From an uncultured Alphaproteobacteria bacterium (GTDB lineage Bacteria > Pseudomonadota > Alphaproteobacteria > UBA3830), in NCBI GenBank assembly GCA_944390765.1, contig CALXQM010000014.1, forward strand, positions 19,049-83,048: a stretch of 64,000 nucleotides of DNA, in the 5' to 3' direction. Numbering within the stretch: the first letter of the stretch is position 1; every line of letters starts with the position of its first letter. The position numbers were made by a program, and so were the translations under genes. The notes under the pieces are model-generated. The model saw nothing but the letters and a program-made list of their open reading frames with translations, had not been told where the DNA came from and ran no database searches. Below are positions 62,168-64,000 of this stretch, piece by piece.

Positions 62168-63242
62168 TTCTTCTGACAAAGTCGAGAAATTTAATGAGGA
62201 TATTCAAAATGAATTAAAATACTCGAATAGCTTTATAACTGTTGATACAGAATTTATTAGAGAAAACAATCCATTGCCTATATTATGTTTAATACAGATA
62301 TCGACATCTTCTTGTGTATATCTTATTGACCCTTTAAAGGTGCCGATTTCATTTTTGCAATTTTGCTTGTCAAATAAAAGCTTAAAAAAAGTGTTTCATT
62401 CTTCGGAACAAGATATTGAAATTCTCGTCAATAATGGATTAACAATTAATAATATTTATGACACACAGCTTTATGAAATGTTATTAAATACCAAAGAAAA
62501 CGTTAGTTATCATGATATTGTGTATAGATATTTAGGAAAAAGTTTACGTAAATCGTATGTGTTAAGTAACTGGCTTAATCGTCCTTTATCGTATAAACAA
62601 ATTACTTATGCTATGAATGATGTTGTTTATTTGCGACAAGTATTTATTAAGCAACAAAAAAAACTAAGAGACTTAAATAGAGAAAATTGGTTGGATGATG
62701 AAATCATAGACATGTATAATTCTTTGTCAAAAATCGAAAAATTACAAAATTCTATTGATAAAGATAATATTCCTATTATGAAATTACTATTGGAATGGAG
62801 ATATAATAAATCTCAAGAGTTAAAATTAAATTTAGAAAATATTATAAAAGATGATTTAATTAAAAATATTTGTAGAAAAGGAGCGGATTTTATTCATAAT
62901 TTACAGCATTCTAGAAATATACATGATAGTGTAATGAAAGAATTTATTTATTTTGCTGATAGTATTTCAGAGCAAATTATTATAAAAGAACCGCGTGAAT
63001 ATAATGCAGAAATTGAGATTTTAAAGACATTACTTCGAGTAAAATCTGAAGAATATCAAATTTGTCCTAAAATTATTGCTAAAACTAAAGATTTATTTAA
63101 TTTTTTATGTGGTAATTTTAATGATGTGAAATTTTTGCAAGGTTGGCGTTATAATATTTTTGGTAAATTTGCATTTGCATTAATGAATGGGGAAATATAT
63201 TTAGGTATAGATAATAATAAAGTAAAATTATATGAAGAATAA
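62154..63242 (+). CDS. rnd: Ribonuclease D
   Basis: This is a DEDDy 3'-5' exoribonuclease for tRNA and other small RNA 3' maturation. It has 362 residues. Exo I is TVDTEFIRENNPLPI near residue 30. Exo II is VFHSSEQDIEILVNNG near residue 80, followed by IYDTQLYEMLL. Exo III is YAMNDVVYLRQVF near residue 152 with the catalytic Tyr. One or two HRDC-like helical regions form the C-terminal half. It overlaps tsaB by 11 nt. Confidence 0.92.
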   Translation: MIFIDSSDKVEKFNEDIQNELKYSNSFITVDTEFIRENNPLPILCLIQISTSSCVYLIDPLKVPISFLQFCLSNKSLKKVFHSSEQDIEILVNNGLTINNIYDTQLYEMLLNTKENVSYHDIVYRYLGKSLRKSYVLSNWLNRPLSYKQITYAMNDVVYLRQVFIKQQKKLRDLNRENWLDDEIIDMYNSLSKIEKLQNSIDKDNIPIMKLLLEWRYNKSQELKLNLENIIKDDLIKNICRKGADFIHNLQHSRNIHDSVMKEFIYFADSISEQIIIKEPREYNAEIEILKTLLRVKSEEYQICPKIIAKTKDLFNFLCGNFNDVKFLQGWRYNIFGKFAFALMNGEIYLGIDNNKVKLYEE

Positions 63243-63810
63243 AATTGCTATTACCGCTTGTTTAAAAAGATGTTCTATTGCGATTCAATATAATGGAAAA
63301 ATTTATACATGTAATGAAGATATAGATGCTACTACTTATTTAGTTAGCTTAGTTGATAAGTTATTAAAAAAATATGATATAAATTTAAAAAATATGCAAG
63401 AATTAATTACTATCTCTGGTCCAGGATCATTTACAGGAATTAGAATAGCTCAAAGTTTTATTAAAGGATTATCATTTGTATTAAAGATTCCGATAAAATG
63501 TACAAATTACTTCGACGTAATTCATAAATTATCATATGTAATGGATAATAATTGTATAGCTATTATTAAAAGTGAAGGAAATCAATATTATTTCCACAAT
63601 TTTTCTAATAACCATAGAGGGGTTAGTCCAATATATGACTTGTTGAAAAATATTCCTTCATCGATTATATTTGCAGGGGAAATTCCTGAAATTATAGAAC
63701 ATTCACAAAGAAAATTTATTAAAATAAATGATTTTAGAAATGCTAAACATCTTTTAAATATAAAAATTTCAAATCAAGAACTAAAACCTATATATATTAA
63801 TATAAAATAA
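63232..63810 (+). CDS. tsaB: tRNA threonylcarbamoyladenosine biosynthesis protein TsaB
   Basis: TsaB (YeaZ) is the scaffold partner of TsaD in making the t6A base at position 37 of ANN-decoding tRNAs. It has 192 residues, slightly shorter than usual. The family signature GPGSFTGIRIAQSFIKGLSF lies near residues 64-83. The ASKH fold continues weakly into an AT-rich C-terminal half. It is the last gene before the probable rRNA operon. Confidence 0.9.
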   Translation: MKNKIAITACLKRCSIAIQYNGKIYTCNEDIDATTYLVSLVDKLLKKYDINLKNMQELITISGPGSFTGIRIAQSFIKGLSFVLKIPIKCTNYFDVIHKLSYVMDNNCIAIIKSEGNQYYFHNFSNNHRGVSPIYDLLKNIPSSIIFAGEIPEIIEHSQRKFIKINDFRNAKHLLNIKISNQELKPIYINIK

Positions 63811-63892
63811 TTACAGAATCTTAATAAGAGTAATTTATTAATGAAATATTAATATATAGTTAAAAATATAATTAAATAATTATAAGTAGGGG

Positions 63893-63922
63893 TTGACAAG
63901 TGGGGTGGGTAAGGGATATAAG
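63893..63922 (+). promoter_or_regulatory. Strong promoter, probably of the rRNA operon
   Basis: A perfect TTGACA (63893-63898) is followed 18 bp later by TATAAG (63917-63922); reading ATATAA gives 17 bp. An extremely AT-rich block directly upstream (63840-63885) could act as an UP element. The abrupt change downstream to G-rich stable-RNA-like sequence supports an rRNA role. Confidence 0.75.
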
Positions 63923-64000
63923 GTGAGGTACGGTCATTGAAATAGTGAATGGAGAGAGGATATGTGGATGGCACGTAAGAGGCCGGAGACATATTGAACT
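63923..64000 (+). other. Probable 16S rRNA leader, gene body beyond the window
   Basis: The sequence GGTCATTGAAATAGTGAAT, then GGAGAGAGGATATGTGGATGG, has the base composition and phrases seen in alphaproteobacterial 16S leaders (short CATTGxxxxxTGAAT box, then GATATGTGGxxGGC). The last bases ATATTGAACT would run into the usual AACTTGAGAGTTTGATC 16S start, but the rRNA itself is not visible. Confidence 0.6.

Overview
The window is an AT-rich, gene-dense bacterial chromosome segment. Gene content points to an alphaproteobacterium with a reduced, probably host-associated genome, most likely of the Holosporales/Rickettsiales sort. This placement is inferred from gene families, not from a tree. 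Supporting signs are a MipZ-type division ATPase, the FYDLN zinc-ribbon (TIGR02300) and DUF2155 families, an alphaproteobacterial-type HisRS, a HAD-like DUF2608 protein, an ffs-dnaX-ybaB neighbourhood, and many secreted Asn-rich proteins of no recognised family. The genetic code looks standard: TGA is used as a stop and prfB (RF2) is present with its autoregulatory frameshift.

Layout. 0-4.8 kb: lepB (cut by the window edge), rnc, era, recO, an orphan pntAA and an enoyl-CoA hydratase, all +. 5.1-6.8 kb, minus: ybaB, dnaX and the SRP RNA. 6.9-10 kb: MFS transporter, prfB with a programmed +1 shift, DUF2608 protein. 10.1-13.3 kb: a 1041-residue secreted repeat protein. 13.6-18.3 kb: potB-potC-mipZ-lysC-flavin oxidoreductase operon. 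18.7-22 kb, minus: two secreted repeat proteins and RNase P RNA. 22-28.8 kb: RodZ-like HTH, SH3 protein, dapA, smpB, clpX, lon, acidic lipoprotein. 28.9-33.8 kb: hisS and a gammaproteobacterial-looking nrdB-nrdA pair. 33.8-35.3 kb: a decayed-looking stretch with inverted repeats, a broken secreted-protein gene and a dispersed repeat. 35.35-40.8 kb: tRNA-Gly, an arnT-E-B-C-A lipid A aminoarabinose operon, tRNA-Leu. 40.8-45.7 kb: tig, clpP, recR, holB, acetoacetyl-CoA reductase, mlaD. 46-50.7 kb: secreted or formerly secreted accessory genes around recA. 50.8-56.5 kb, minus: a type VI secretion block (tssG, tssF, tssE, an Hcp-like gene) behind an RsbU/RsbW/STAS-type partner-switching module. 56.5-63.8 kb: dnaQ, mevalonate kinase, FYDLN protein, DUF2155 protein, dusB, M23 peptidase, serC, rnd, tsaB. 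The window closes on what looks like an rRNA promoter and leader.

How it fits together. The housekeeping genes cover protein export, RNA processing, ribosome rescue, proteolysis, DNA repair and replication, dNTP supply, and the aspartate to diaminopimelate route (lysC, dapA). The accessory genes mostly face the envelope and the host: lipid A modification, lipid trafficking (mlaD), SH3 and M23 wall proteins, several signal-peptide-bearing repeat proteins, and a T6SS baseplate operon. The most unusual points are the phosphatase/kinase/STAS module in line with the T6SS genes, a secreted methyltransferase-like coiled-coil protein next to it, a GNAT-like gene whose signal peptide is one nucleotide out of frame, neighbouring secreted proteins that share a 78-nt repeat period, and an arn operon with only the decarboxylase half of ArnA and no arnD. 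A dispersed element of about 270 bp occurs three times.
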